Of a DNA stretch of 12,594 nucleotides, positions 1-7,203 are shown piece by piece (positions within the stretch are counted from its first letter, which is position 1; every line of letters starts with the position of its first letter). The stretch covers positions 1-12,594 of the forward strand of contig CALJCO010000126.1 of NCBI GenBank assembly GCA_938023905.1. The letters run 5' to 3'. This stretch comes from an uncultured Collinsella sp. (GTDB lineage: Bacteria > Actinomycetota > Coriobacteriia > Coriobacteriales > Coriobacteriaceae). The translations under genes were made by a program, and so were the position numbers. The notes under the pieces are model-generated. The model was not told the DNA's origin and ran no database searches. It saw only the letters and a program-made list of their open reading frames with translations.

Positions 1-2
1 CA

Positions 3-668
3 GGAGAGCCCATGCCCTACATCCTCGGTGAATGGGACTTCTACGGCATGACGCTCACCGTCACGCCCGACGTGCTCATTCCCCGCGACGACACCATGGC
101 CGTAACGGAGCTTGCCATCAAAAAGGCGCTGTTTCTCGAGCAGAATCCGCGCATTCTGGATCTGTGCACCGGCTCCGGCTGCATCGGCCTTGCCATCGCC
201 CGCCGCGTGAGAGACGCGCGCGTGACGCTCGGAGACGTCTCCCCTGCCGCGCTGCGCGTGGCCCGGCAGAACGTCGGCAGCCAGCGCCTGTCCGGCCGTG
301 TGAAGTGCCTGACGATCGACGTCCGGCAGCCCGCTGCCCCGTTTCTCGGCACCTTTGACCTGATCGTCTCGAATCCGCCCTATGTCACAACGGCGGAAAT
401 GGAGACGCTCGATCCGTCCGTCCGCGACTATGAGCCGCATCTGGCGCTCTGGGGCGGCGACGACGGACTGGATTTTTACCGCGCCATCGTGCGCAACTTC
501 ACCCCCGCGCTCAACCCCGGCGGCTGGCTTTGCCTCGAATTCGGCATGGGTCAGGATGCCGCCGTGTGCGACCTGCTGCGCCGCGCAGGCTATGAGATCG
601 CGGAGCTGAAAAAAGACACCGCAGACATCACCCGGGCCGTTCTCGCCCGGAAGAGAGAGGAAGGCTGA
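3..668 (+). CDS. prmC: Peptide chain release factor N5-glutamine methyltransferase, 5'-truncated by window edge
   Basis: PrmC (HemK) transfers a methyl group from S-adenosylmethionine to the glutamine of the GGQ motif in release factors 1 and 2. The reading frame is open to the left edge. The residues just before the first Met (position 12) read Gly-Glu-Pro, giving the family's GEPxxYILGExxFYG region, so that Met is internal. About 70-75 N-terminal residues (the helical substrate-binding domain) are probably missing. Visible motifs are RILDLCTGSGCIGLAIA (SAM-binding Rossmann loop), SNPPY (catalytic NPPY motif), and EPHLALWGGDDGLDFYR, typical of PrmC. The stop lies 2 nt before recA, so the two look co-transcribed. 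In Coriobacteriia I would expect pgsA-cinA upstream of recA, not prmC. The sequence and codon style resemble clostridial Oscillospiraceae homologues (recalled, not searched). Identity is firm; origin is uncertain. Confidence 0.93.
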   Translation, partial: GEPMPYILGEWDFYGMTLTVTPDVLIPRDDTMAVTELAIKKALFLEQNPRILDLCTGSGCIGLAIARRVRDARVTLGDVSPAALRVARQNVGSQRLSGRVKCLTIDVRQPAAPFLGTFDLIVSNPPYVTTAEMETLDPSVRDYEPHLALWGGDDGLDFYRAIVRNFTPALNPGGWLCLEFGMGQDAAVCDLLRRAGYEIAELKKDTADITRAVLARKREEG

Positions 669-670
669 CC

Positions 671-1807
671 ATGGCACAGAAAAAGCCCGCCTACGAGGCC
701 CCCGCGCCCGCAGACGACAAGAAAAAAGCGCTGGAGACCGCGCTGCACCAGATCGAGAAAAACTACGGCAAGGGCGCCGTCATGCGTCTGGGCGACCGTC
801 CGGAGATGAACGTGGATGCCATCCCCACCGGCTCCCTTGCACTGGACGCCGCCCTCGGCATCGGCGGCCTGCCCCGCGGCCGTATCGTCGAGATCTACGG
901 ACCGGAATCCTCCGGTAAGACGACACTTGCCCTGCACGTTTTGGCGGAGGCACAGAAGCGCGGCGGCGAGGTTGCCTTTGTGGATGCCGAGCACGCGCTC
1001 GATCCCACGTATGCCGCGCGCATCGGCGTGGATATCGACGAGGTGCTCATTTCCCAGCCCGATACGGGTGAGCAGGCGCTTGAGATCGTTGACATGCTTG
1101 TGCGTTCTGGTGCCATCGATGCCATCGTTGTCGACTCCGTCGCCGCGCTGACCCCGCGTGCCGAGATCGAGGGAGAAATCGGCGATACCACGGTCGGTTT
1201 GCAAGCTCGCCTGATGAGTCAGGCGCTCCGTAAGCTTGCCGGCTCGCTGTCCAAGTCCAACACGACGTGCATCTTCATTAACCAACTGCGTGAGAAGATC
1301 GGCGTCATGTTCGGCAACCCCGAGACCACGACGGGCGGCCGCGCTCTTAAGTTTTTCTCTTCGGTGCGTATCGACATTCGCCGCATCGACAGCATTAAGC
1401 TTAAGGATGAGGTTATCGGTAACCGCGTGCGCGCCAAGGTCGTTAAGAACAAGGTGGCAGCTCCGTTCCGTTCTGCTGAGTTTGACATCATGTACGGTAC
1501 GGGCATCTCTAAGGAGGGCTCGATTCTGGACATGGCTGTCGAGTGCGGCATCTGCAAGAAGATGGGCTCCTGGTTTGCCTATGGCGAGGACAAGCTCGGC
1601 AACGGTCGCGAGGCCGCCAAGGCGTTCCTGCGCGAACACCCCGATTGCGCCGACGAGATTGAGCATAAGGTCCGCCTTGCCTGCGGGCTTGAGTTTGATG
1701 ACGATGCTCCGTCCGAGGTCGAGCTGACCGATCAGCCTGCGCCTGAGGAGTTTGACGAGCTTTACGCCATCGATGGTTCCGCCATGCTCGATGATGACGA
1801 CGAGTAG
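671..1807 (+). CDS. recA: Recombinase RecA (possibly a hybrid gene)
   Basis: RecA is the ATP-dependent strand-exchange protein of homologous recombination, and its filament triggers LexA self-cleavage. At 378 residues it is slightly longer than average. Motifs: Walker A GPESSGKT (residues 77-84), catalytic Glu in DAEHALD (Glu107), Walker B AIVVDSVAAL (151-160), the L1/L2 DNA-binding loop regions around residues 160-215 with FINQLREKIGVMFGNPETTTGGRALKF, and a strongly acidic C-terminal tail ending DDDDE. The start follows the prmC stop by 2 nt, with GAGAGGAAGG upstream as Shine-Dalgarno. No LexA box is visible upstream, which is unusual for an SOS-regulated recA. Residues 1 to about 100 (KKALETALHQIEKNYGKGAVMRLGD) look clostridial. 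The rest (IGDTTVGLQ, SSVRIDIRRIDSIK, the acidic tail) looks actinobacterial, and codon style shifts in the same interval. The gene may therefore join two sources somewhere around 850-1020. The frame is intact. Confidence 0.97.
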   Translation: MAQKKPAYEAPAPADDKKKALETALHQIEKNYGKGAVMRLGDRPEMNVDAIPTGSLALDAALGIGGLPRGRIVEIYGPESSGKTTLALHVLAEAQKRGGEVAFVDAEHALDPTYAARIGVDIDEVLISQPDTGEQALEIVDMLVRSGAIDAIVVDSVAALTPRAEIEGEIGDTTVGLQARLMSQALRKLAGSLSKSNTTCIFINQLREKIGVMFGNPETTTGGRALKFFSSVRIDIRRIDSIKLKDEVIGNRVRAKVVKNKVAAPFRSAEFDIMYGTGISKEGSILDMAVECGICKKMGSWFAYGEDKLGNGREAAKAFLREHPDCADEIEHKVRLACGLEFDDDAPSEVELTDQPAPEEFDELYAIDGSAMLDDDDE

Positions 1808-1818
1808 CGGTTACGCTC

Positions 1819-2511
1819 ATGTCGTATACGGTGACCGAGGCCACGGTCGTCTTTCCCGATAAGAAGGCGGCCACCTCGTTCTCGAGCGGATATGCGTCCA
1901 AAAAGCCTTGCGCACATATCGATTGTGAGCTTGAGGGCGGTTTTGAGCGGTCCATTTGGATCCCCGTGCGGGTCGCGCGGCTGTATGTCAAAAACCGCCC
2001 CGATCTTCCCTGTGATTGGGATAACTTTCGTGAGGCGGTGCAGCTCATCGAGCGTAAATGTGCGCTTACCATGGTGACCGAGATGTTATCGCGCCGCGAC
2101 CATGCGACGGGTGAGGTCCGTGACAAGCTGGCCCGCTTCGGCTTTCACCAGCCCGCTATCGATTTCGCGGTCGAGCGCGCCACCGAGTATCGCTTTTTAG
2201 ACGAGAACCGCTTTTGCTCGTACTTTATCGAGGAACGCAAGCGGCGCGGTTGGGGACAGCGTAAAATCGAGACCGAGCTCAAGCGCCGTCATGTCGTGCT
2301 CGATGACATTCCCGGTTATCCCGAGGATTATTTTGCCGTCGAAGACGATTTGGCGCGTGCGTCAGCCCTGCTCGCCAAGCGGCGTGTTCCAGAGACGCGT
2401 GGATTCGAAAAACTGGTTCGGTTTTTGATGGGCAAGGGCTTCTCGTATCACATCGCCGCCGATGCCGTTAAGGCACGTCTCGATGCCGAACGTGAGGAAT
2501 GTGCGGTTTAG
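1819..2511 (+). CDS. recX: Regulatory protein RecX
   Basis: RecX binds RecA filaments and modulates (usually inhibits) RecA. The 230-residue product has the all-helical tandem three-helix repeats of the family from about residue 75 onward: a first repeat ALTMVTEMLSRRDHATGEVRDKLARFGF, then a second with ENRFCSYFIEERKRRGWGQRKIETELKRR, then a C-terminal repeat with KLVRFLMGKGFSYHIAADAVK. The N-terminal ~70 residues are lineage-specific, with no motif I recognise. The gene starts 11 nt after the recA stop with no convincing Shine-Dalgarno, which fits translation coupled to recA. The recA-recX order is classic. Codon style matches the downstream genes, unlike prmC and the start of recA. Confidence 0.92.
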   Translation: MSYTVTEATVVFPDKKAATSFSSGYASKKPCAHIDCELEGGFERSIWIPVRVARLYVKNRPDLPCDWDNFREAVQLIERKCALTMVTEMLSRRDHATGEVRDKLARFGFHQPAIDFAVERATEYRFLDENRFCSYFIEERKRRGWGQRKIETELKRRHVVLDDIPGYPEDYFAVEDDLARASALLAKRRVPETRGFEKLVRFLMGKGFSYHIAADAVKARLDAEREECAV

Positions 2512-2573
2512 GCGTATGCGTTTTGTGGCCCTGCCGTTCACCGCGTTTTAGCCGCCGTGCTGGGGCCATTTAT

Positions 2574-2602
2574 TTGACAGTTGTTGTGGTTCAACGTACG
2601 AT
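2574..2602 (+). promoter_or_regulatory. Predicted sigma-70-type promoter for the rny operon
   Basis: A perfect -35 box TTGACA (2574-2579) is followed after exactly 17 bases by TACGAT (2597-2602), a 4/6 match to the -10 consensus. Transcription would begin near 2609, leaving a leader of about 160 nt before rny. It lies downstream of the recX stop, so it separates recA-recX from the rny-ATPase unit. This is read directly from the sequence and is untested. Confidence 0.65.
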
Positions 2603-2631
2603 AAACACTGTCATTTGCTTTGTGATATGTG

Positions 2632-2653
2632 CTCATCTGTGATGAGTTTGTTT
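2632..2653 (+). other. Short stem-loop with T-rich tail in rny leader
   Basis: CTCATC (2632-2637) pairs with GATGAG (2641-2646) around a 3-nt loop, followed by TTTGTTT. It resembles a small intrinsic terminator or attenuator within the rny leader, but the stem is short and not GC-rich, so it could be chance. Confidence 0.25.
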
Positions 2654-2707
2654 ATATGTTTATCTGTATCCGACCCGCATAAGCTGCGCCCATATTACTC
2701 AAATGTC

Positions 2708-2733
2708 GCGAGCCGTTCGTAAGGACGGTTCGC
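2708..2733 (+). other. 9-bp stem-loop in rny leader
   Basis: GCGAGCCGT (2708-2716) pairs with ACGGTTCGC (2725-2733), with one G-U pair and an 8-nt loop, followed by TTTGTTGTGT. It sits about 25 nt upstream of the rny ribosome-binding site. Possible roles are weak termination, mRNA stability or feedback on RNase Y expression; none is shown by the sequence. The surrounding gap (2512-2768) holds no gene. Confidence 0.4.
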
Positions 2734-2768
2734 TTTGTTGTGTAACGAATCCATAAAAAGGAGTGAGC

Positions 2769-4308
2769 ATGCCTATCATCGCAGCGCTCGTTGGCATCGT
2801 TTTGGGTGCCATCGCCGCCATTGCCTACATGCGCACCGCCAAGCAGGGTAGTCTTCACGAGGCCGACGAAAAAATCCAGTCGGCACACGCACAGGCTGAG
2901 TCCCTGATCGGTGATGCTAAGCGTCAGGCCGAGACCCTCAAAAAAGAGGCTCTGCTCGAGGCTAAAGAGGAGATCATCAAGAACAAGCAGGCCGCTGAGG
3001 CCGAGGACAAGCAGCGTAAGAACGAGATTCGTACGCTCGAGAACCGCGTGATGCAGCGCGAGGAATCTCTCGATCGCCGCAACGACGCTCTCGACAAGCG
3101 CGAGCATCAGCTGTCCAGCCAGGCCGGTCAGGTCGAGAAGCGCTCCCGTGAGCTCGAGGAGCTCTGCGCAAAGCAGACCTCCGAGCTCGAGCGTATCGCC
3201 GACCTTACCCGCGAGGACGCCCACAAGGAGCTCCTCGATAAGGTTCGCGGCGAGGTCACCCACGAGGCCGCCACGATCATTCGCGAGTCCGAGCAGCAGG
3301 TTCGCGCCGAGTGCCACAAGACCGCCCAGGAGATTCTGTCTCTGGCGATTCAGCGCTGCGCTGCCGACCATACTGCCGAGGTCACCGTTACCTCCGTGCA
3401 CATTCCCTCTGATGACCTCAAGGGCCGTATCATCGGTCGCGAGGGTCGCAACATCCGGACCTTCGAGCAGGTTTCCGGCGTCAACCTCGTGATCGACGAC
3501 ACGCCCGAGACCGTCGTTCTTTCGAGCTTCGACCCGGTCCGTCGTGAGACCGCCCGTGTCGCCCTCGAGAACCTCATCGCCGACGGCCGCATTCACCCTG
3601 CCCGTATCGAGGAGATGTATCACAAGGCCGCCGACCTGGTTCAGCAGCGCGTGCGCGAGGCTGGCGAGCAGGCTGCCTTCGATACCGGCATCCACGACCT
3701 GCACCCCGAGATCGTCAAGACCCTTGGTGCCCTGCGCTACCGTACCTCGTTTGGTCAGAACGTGCTTCAGCACTCCCTCGAGGTCTCTGATCTGTGCGGC
3801 GTGATGGCTTCCGAGCTTGGCCTGGACGTTGTGACTGCCAAGCGCGCCGGCCTGCTGCACGACCTGGGCAAGGCAATCGACCATGACGTCGAGGGCCCGC
3901 ATGCCGTCATCGGCCCGCCGTTATGGCGAGAAGCCCGTTATCGTCCACGCTATCGAGGCTCACCATGCGGATGTCGACCCCAACACGGTGCTCGATGTCC
4001 TGGTACAGGCCGCCGATGCTGTCTCTGCCTCTCGCCCCGGTGCCCGTCGCGAGTCTGCCGAGAACTACATCAAGCGTCTTGAGAAGCTCGAGGAGATCGC
4101 CAACTCCCATGACGGCGTCGAGCGTACCTATGCCATGCAGGCTGGTCGCGAGGTTCACGTCATGGTTCAGCCGGACAAGATCTCCGATGTCCAGTCCACG
4201 GTCCTGGCTCACGATATCGCCCATCAGATCGAGGAAGAGATGGAGTATCCCGGTCAGGTGCGCGTCGTCGTGATTCGCGAGAGCCGCGCTGTCGATATCG
4301 CTAAATAA
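2769..4308 (+). pseudogene. rny: Ribonuclease Y, frameshifted by a probable 11-nt deletion
   Basis: RNase Y is a membrane-anchored endoribonuclease that initiates mRNA decay in many Gram-positives. The start is ATG 2769: AAGGAG (2758-2763) lies 5 nt upstream, whereas GTG 2763 would overlap that site. Order of domains: an N-terminal membrane helix (PIIAALVGIVLGAIAAIAYM), a long Glu/Lys/Arg-rich coiled coil to about residue 190, a KH domain with GRIIGREGRN (219-228), then an HD domain with LLHDLGKAIDHD (His364-Asp365). After HAVIG the frame breaks. The original frame runs on to 4082 as unrelated sequence. The correct protein resumes in another frame at about 3916 (RRYGEKPVIVHAIEAHHADVDP) and ends at 4308 with VVVIRESRAVDIAK. 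Bacillus RNase Y has four residues (VELA) between IG and the TKY equivalent of RRY, so 11 nt appear lost. Restoring them gives 516 residues, the usual length. As written the enzyme loses the second half of its HD site. It could be a real mutation or an assembly error. Confidence 0.9.
3883..4308 (+). pseudogene. rny: RNase Y C-terminal fragment (3' part of the broken rny)
   Basis: This is the out-of-frame 3' part of rny, listed separately because a gene caller would report it on its own. It opens at ATG 3883, but only the residues from about 3916 on are RNase Y-like. It carries the remaining HD-domain features (AHHADVDP, VLVQAADAVSASRPGARRE with the metal-binding Asp) and the conserved tail (VERTYAMQAGREVHVMVQPDKI, EEMEYPGQVRVVVIRE). 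It lacks the membrane anchor, the coiled coil, the KH domain and the first HD residues, so it is unlikely to work alone. No convincing Shine-Dalgarno precedes 3883. Confidence 0.6.
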
Positions 4309-4309
4309 T

Positions 4310-5395
4310 ATGAGCGACGCGAACGAGCTCATCTCATTTATCGCGTCGATGTCGGGGGAGGGCAACCTTCGCGTCGAGGAGAACCTTGGCGAGGGGTATG
4401 TCCGCCTCCGCGTTTCGGAGGCCGAGCGGCGCCAGGCAAAGCACGACATTCAGCATGTCGAGGATATCGTCATTGAAATGCTCCGTAATGCTCGCGATGC
4501 CGGCGCCGACAAGGTCTATCTCGCCACGACCAAGGAAGACGGCGTCCGCACGCTTGTCTTTCTGGATAACGGTTCAGGCGTTCCGCAGGATATGCAAGAG
4601 CGAATCTTCGATGCCCGCGTTACCTCCAAGCTCGAGAGCATGAAGATGGACCGTTGGGGCGTTCACGGTCGTGGCATGGCATTGTTTTCGATCAAGCAGA
4701 ACACCGATGAGGCCCGTGTGGTCACGTCCGGTGTCGATCTTGGTTCAGCCTTTAAGGTGAGCGTCGCGGCCGACCGCCTCAGTGAGCGTGCCGATCAGTC
4801 CAGCTGGCCCCAGGCCGTCAAGGATGAAGACGGACGTTATGTCTGCGCTCGCGGTCCACATAATATTATTCGCGCTGCTTGTGAGTTTGCGCTCGAGGAG
4901 TTGCGTGGTTGCGATGTCTATCTTGGTTCTCCGTCTGAGATTGCCGCGACCCTTTATGCTCAGGCGTCAAGCCGGCTTGATACCTCTCGTCTCCTGTTCA
5001 TTGATGACGAGAGCGAGCTTCCGGTTGTCGATCGTTTAGGCCTTGCTTCTGATGCCGAGGACTTTATCCGTATCTGTTCGGGTTTGGGTCTTGAGATGTC
5101 CGAGCGCACGGCCCATCGCATTTTGGCAGGGCAGATTAAGCCCGTTCGCGGTGTGACCGCGCGTCTGCTGCGCGAGCGTGATTCGTCCTCGCATGCGCCG
5201 GCTCCTGTCGATCTCGCGAAGGATCGTCGCGGGCTACGTATTGCCAAGGATGACATGGCACAGTTTTCGCGTGCTGTGGAGCGCGACTTTAATGACCTTG
5301 CTGCCCGGTACTATCTCAACCTTTGCGGTGACCCAAAGATTCGTGTTTCGCGTGATCGAATCACCGTGACCTTTGATCTTGCCAAAGAGGAATAG
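4310..5395 (+). CDS. GHKL-fold (MutL/histidine-kinase-type) ATPase of unknown role
   Basis: This 361-residue soluble protein has an N-terminal GHKL ATPase domain. N box: VIEMLRNARDAGADKVYL (Glu56 and Asn60 in the ExxxN pattern), very like MutL. G1: LDNGSGVP (Asp86-x-Gly-x-Gly90). ATP lid/G2: GVHGRGMALFSIK (117-129). There is no histidine-phosphotransfer domain, sensor domain or membrane helix, so it is not an ordinary sensor kinase, and the usual MutL C-terminal domain is not apparent. Residues 130-361 match no fold I recognise; GLGLEMSERTAHRILAGQIKPVRGVTARLL (about 258-290) could be a helical or helix-turn-helix-like segment. The start ATG follows the rny stop after one base, implying translational coupling, and spoVS follows. 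It takes the place that the phosphodiesterase gene ymdB holds between rny and spoVS in many Firmicutes. A link to RNA decay or development is inferred from position only. Confidence 0.85.
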   Translation: MSDANELISFIASMSGEGNLRVEENLGEGYVRLRVSEAERRQAKHDIQHVEDIVIEMLRNARDAGADKVYLATTKEDGVRTLVFLDNGSGVPQDMQERIFDARVTSKLESMKMDRWGVHGRGMALFSIKQNTDEARVVTSGVDLGSAFKVSVAADRLSERADQSSWPQAVKDEDGRYVCARGPHNIIRAACEFALEELRGCDVYLGSPSEIAATLYAQASSRLDTSRLLFIDDESELPVVDRLGLASDAEDFIRICSGLGLEMSERTAHRILAGQIKPVRGVTARLLRERDSSSHAPAPVDLAKDRRGLRIAKDDMAQFSRAVERDFNDLAARYYLNLCGDPKIRVSRDRITVTFDLAKEE

Positions 5396-5401
5396 TGCCT
5401 T

Positions 5402-5419
5402 TACCGAGTCCACTCGGTA
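5402..5419 (+). other. Stem-loop between the ATPase gene and spoVS
   Basis: TACCGAG pairs with CTCGGTA (5402-5408 with 5413-5419) around a short loop, just after the ATPase stop and about 50 nt before the spoVS start. No T-run follows, so a terminator is unlikely. An mRNA-processing or stability element is possible, but nothing in the sequence decides it. Confidence 0.35.
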
Positions 5420-5469
5420 CGATACAGTTATTGCAGTTAAAACGTACTTTTAAATGCAGGAGTTTCTTC

Positions 5470-5787
5470 ATGGATTGCCTGAAGGTATCAAGCAAATCAT
5501 CGCCCGCGTCCGTTGCCGGTGCCATCGCCGGCATGGTCAAGGATGGTGTACCCGTCAACATCCAGTGTGTCGGCGCCGGTGCCGTCAACCAGGCCATTAA
5601 GGCCGTTGCTATCGCGCGCGGTTTTTTGATTCCAACTGGTTTTGATATTTCCTGCGCGCCCGTGTTCTCCGACATCCTCATTAACGGGGAGTCGCGCACG
5701 GCCATCCGCCTTTCTATCTATGTTCACCAGATCAATCGAGCTGCTATGGATAACGTCGTCATGGATGATGTTAAGCCTGTGGCATAG
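5470..5787 (+). CDS. spoVS: Stage V sporulation protein S family (SpoVS, Alba-like)
   Basis: SpoVS is a small Alba-like protein, first known from Bacillus sporulation and also present in many bacteria that do not sporulate; it probably binds nucleic acid. Start ATG 5470 is supported by AGGAG (5458-5462) seven bases upstream; an upstream GTG at 5395 would add unrelated residues. The core MDCLKVSSKSSPASVAGAIAGMVKDG, VNIQCVGAGAVNQAIKAVAIARGFLIPTGFDISCAPVF and INGESRTAIRLSI is typical. The product has 105 residues against about 86 in Bacillus, because of a C-terminal extension (HQINRAAMDNVVMDDVKPVA). Coriobacteriia of this type are not known to sporulate, so a role in sporulation is unlikely. Position after rny and the ATPase gene suggests an RNA-related or general regulatory task (inference). 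Confidence 0.93.
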   Translation: MDCLKVSSKSSPASVAGAIAGMVKDGVPVNIQCVGAGAVNQAIKAVAIARGFLIPTGFDISCAPVFSDILINGESRTAIRLSIYVHQINRAAMDNVVMDDVKPVA

Positions 5788-5832
5788 CTTCTGCTTGCCT
5801 CGTTTCGCTCCCCATCGTTAGGACTTATGCAC

Positions 5833-7203
5833 ATGGACCAGCGTTCCGTACGCGATATTCTTGCCGGTAAAACCTACATTATCCGCACCTTTGGCTGCCA
5901 GATGAATCAGCACGACTCCGAGCGTGTGAGCGGTCTGCTTGATTCGTATGGCTGCCTCATGGCACTCGATCCCCCGCATGCCGATATCGTTGTCTTCATG
6001 ACGTGCTGCGTGCGCGAGGCCGCCGATACTCGCCTGTACGGTCAGTGCAATTCCTGCAAAAGCCTGCCGCCTTCGCCTTCTGGCAAGCGCGTGGTTGCCG
6101 TTGGTGGCTGCATCGCGCAGCGCGATGGCGAGGGCCTGCTCACCAACGTCGATAACGTCAATGTCATCTTTGGCACTCATTCCATCGCGCATGTGGCCGA
6201 GCTCATTGCCGAGGCGTTCCTTGATGGTAAGCGTCATATCCGCACCAATGAGCATGAGGATACTGACGCCATGAGCATGCCGTGGCATCGCGAGACCCAG
6301 TATCACGCTTGGGTGCCCATCATGACGGGCTGCAATAATTTCTGCACCTATTGTATCGTGCCGTACGTGCGCGGTCGCGAAAAGAGCCGCCCCTTCGAGG
6401 AGATTGTCGACGAGGTGACCGGTTTGGTGCGCCAGGGCGTGCGTGAGATTACGCTGCTGGGCCAAAACGTTAACTCATATGGTCGCGATCTGTTTGGCAA
6501 GCCGCGTTTTGCCGATCTGCTGCGTGCCGTGGGCGATACGGGCGTGGAGCGCATCTTCTTTACGTCTTCGCATCCCAAGGACCTGTTGCCCGAGACCATC
6601 GACGCCATGGCCGAGACGCCTGCCGTTATGCCGCAGCTGCACTTGGCTGTCCAGTCCGGTTCGACGCGGATCCTCAAAGAGATGAATCGCCGTTATACAC
6701 GCGAGGACTATCTGGGCCTTGTCGATCGCATTCGCAACCGCATGCCCGATATCGCGCTCTCGACCGACATTATCGTTGGCTTCCCGGGCGAGACTGAAGA
6801 AGACTTTGAGCAGACGCTCTCACTTGCCGAGACGGTCCGCTATGCTCAGGCCTATACCTTCATCTATTCCAAGCGCGCCGGTACCCCGGCCGCCGAGATT
6901 GACGATCCTACGCCGCATGAGGTTATTCTCGAGCGTTTCAACCGCCTGGTTAAGGTTATCGAGACCACGGCACACGAGTATAACCAGGGTGAGCTTCATA
7001 CTGTGGTTCCGGCGCTCATTGAGGGAACGAGTAAAAAGAACGACGCGGTTCTGCTGGGCAAGAGTCCCAAGAATCAGACCGTGCATGCGCCTATCCCTGA
7101 GGGTTACAGCATCGATCAGCTTGTTGGCAAGATCGTTGATGTTGACGTTGACGTTGCCAAGACCTGGTATTTGTCCGGTTCCGTTGTGGGCGAGCCGCGC
7201 TAA
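5833..7203 (+). CDS. miaB: tRNA-2-methylthio-N6-dimethylallyladenosine synthase MiaB
   Basis: MiaB is a radical-SAM methylthiotransferase that adds a methylthio group to i6A37 of tRNAs, following MiaA. Numbered from ATG 5833: the N-terminal UPF0004 domain holds the three cysteines of the auxiliary cluster (Cys22 in TFGCQMNQHDSE, Cys58 in MTCCVREAA, Cys93 in GGCIAQRDGE). The radical-SAM motif CNNFCTYC (Cys167, 171, 174) is followed by IVPYVRGREKSR. LLGQNVNSYG, HLAVQSGSTRILKEMNR and STDIIVGFPGETEEDF are typical, and the C-terminus is a TRAM RNA-binding domain. The signature favours MiaB over RimO or MtaB. The start is chosen because TAGGA (5819-5823) lies 9 nt before 5833; the in-frame ATG 5827 would be only 3 nt away. 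The stop overlaps the miaA start. Confidence 0.96.
   Translation: MDQRSVRDILAGKTYIIRTFGCQMNQHDSERVSGLLDSYGCLMALDPPHADIVVFMTCCVREAADTRLYGQCNSCKSLPPSPSGKRVVAVGGCIAQRDGEGLLTNVDNVNVIFGTHSIAHVAELIAEAFLDGKRHIRTNEHEDTDAMSMPWHRETQYHAWVPIMTGCNNFCTYCIVPYVRGREKSRPFEEIVDEVTGLVRQGVREITLLGQNVNSYGRDLFGKPRFADLLRAVGDTGVERIFFTSSHPKDLLPETIDAMAETPAVMPQLHLAVQSGSTRILKEMNRRYTREDYLGLVDRIRNRMPDIALSTDIIVGFPGETEEDFEQTLSLAETVRYAQAYTFIYSKRAGTPAAEIDDPTPHEVILERFNRLVKVIETTAHEYNQGELHTVVPALIEGTSKKNDAVLLGKSPKNQTVHAPIPEGYSIDQLVGKIVDVDVDVAKTWYLSGSVVGEPR

Noticed and set aside
12..14. ATG at 12 as the true start of prmC
   Set aside because: In-frame residues before it read Gly-Glu-Pro, completing a conserved PrmC motif, so the gene continues beyond the window edge.
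590..1666. Long minus-strand open frame opposite recA (358 codons)
   Set aside because: It mirrors the codon bias of recA, has low-complexity sequence and no family motif; recA itself is certain.
2652..3902. Long minus-strand open frame opposite rny (416 codons)
   Set aside because: Leu/Val/Gly-rich shadow of the Glu/Lys-rich RNase Y coiled coil; no motif and no ribosome-binding site.
3905..3925. Programmed ribosomal frameshift in rny
   Set aside because: No slippery heptamer or downstream pseudoknot is seen, and about three to four conserved residues are missing; a deletion explains it better.
5395..5469. GTG 5395 as spoVS start, giving a 130-residue protein
   Set aside because: The added residues do not resemble SpoVS, the region contains a hairpin, and ATG 5470 has a good AGGAG site.
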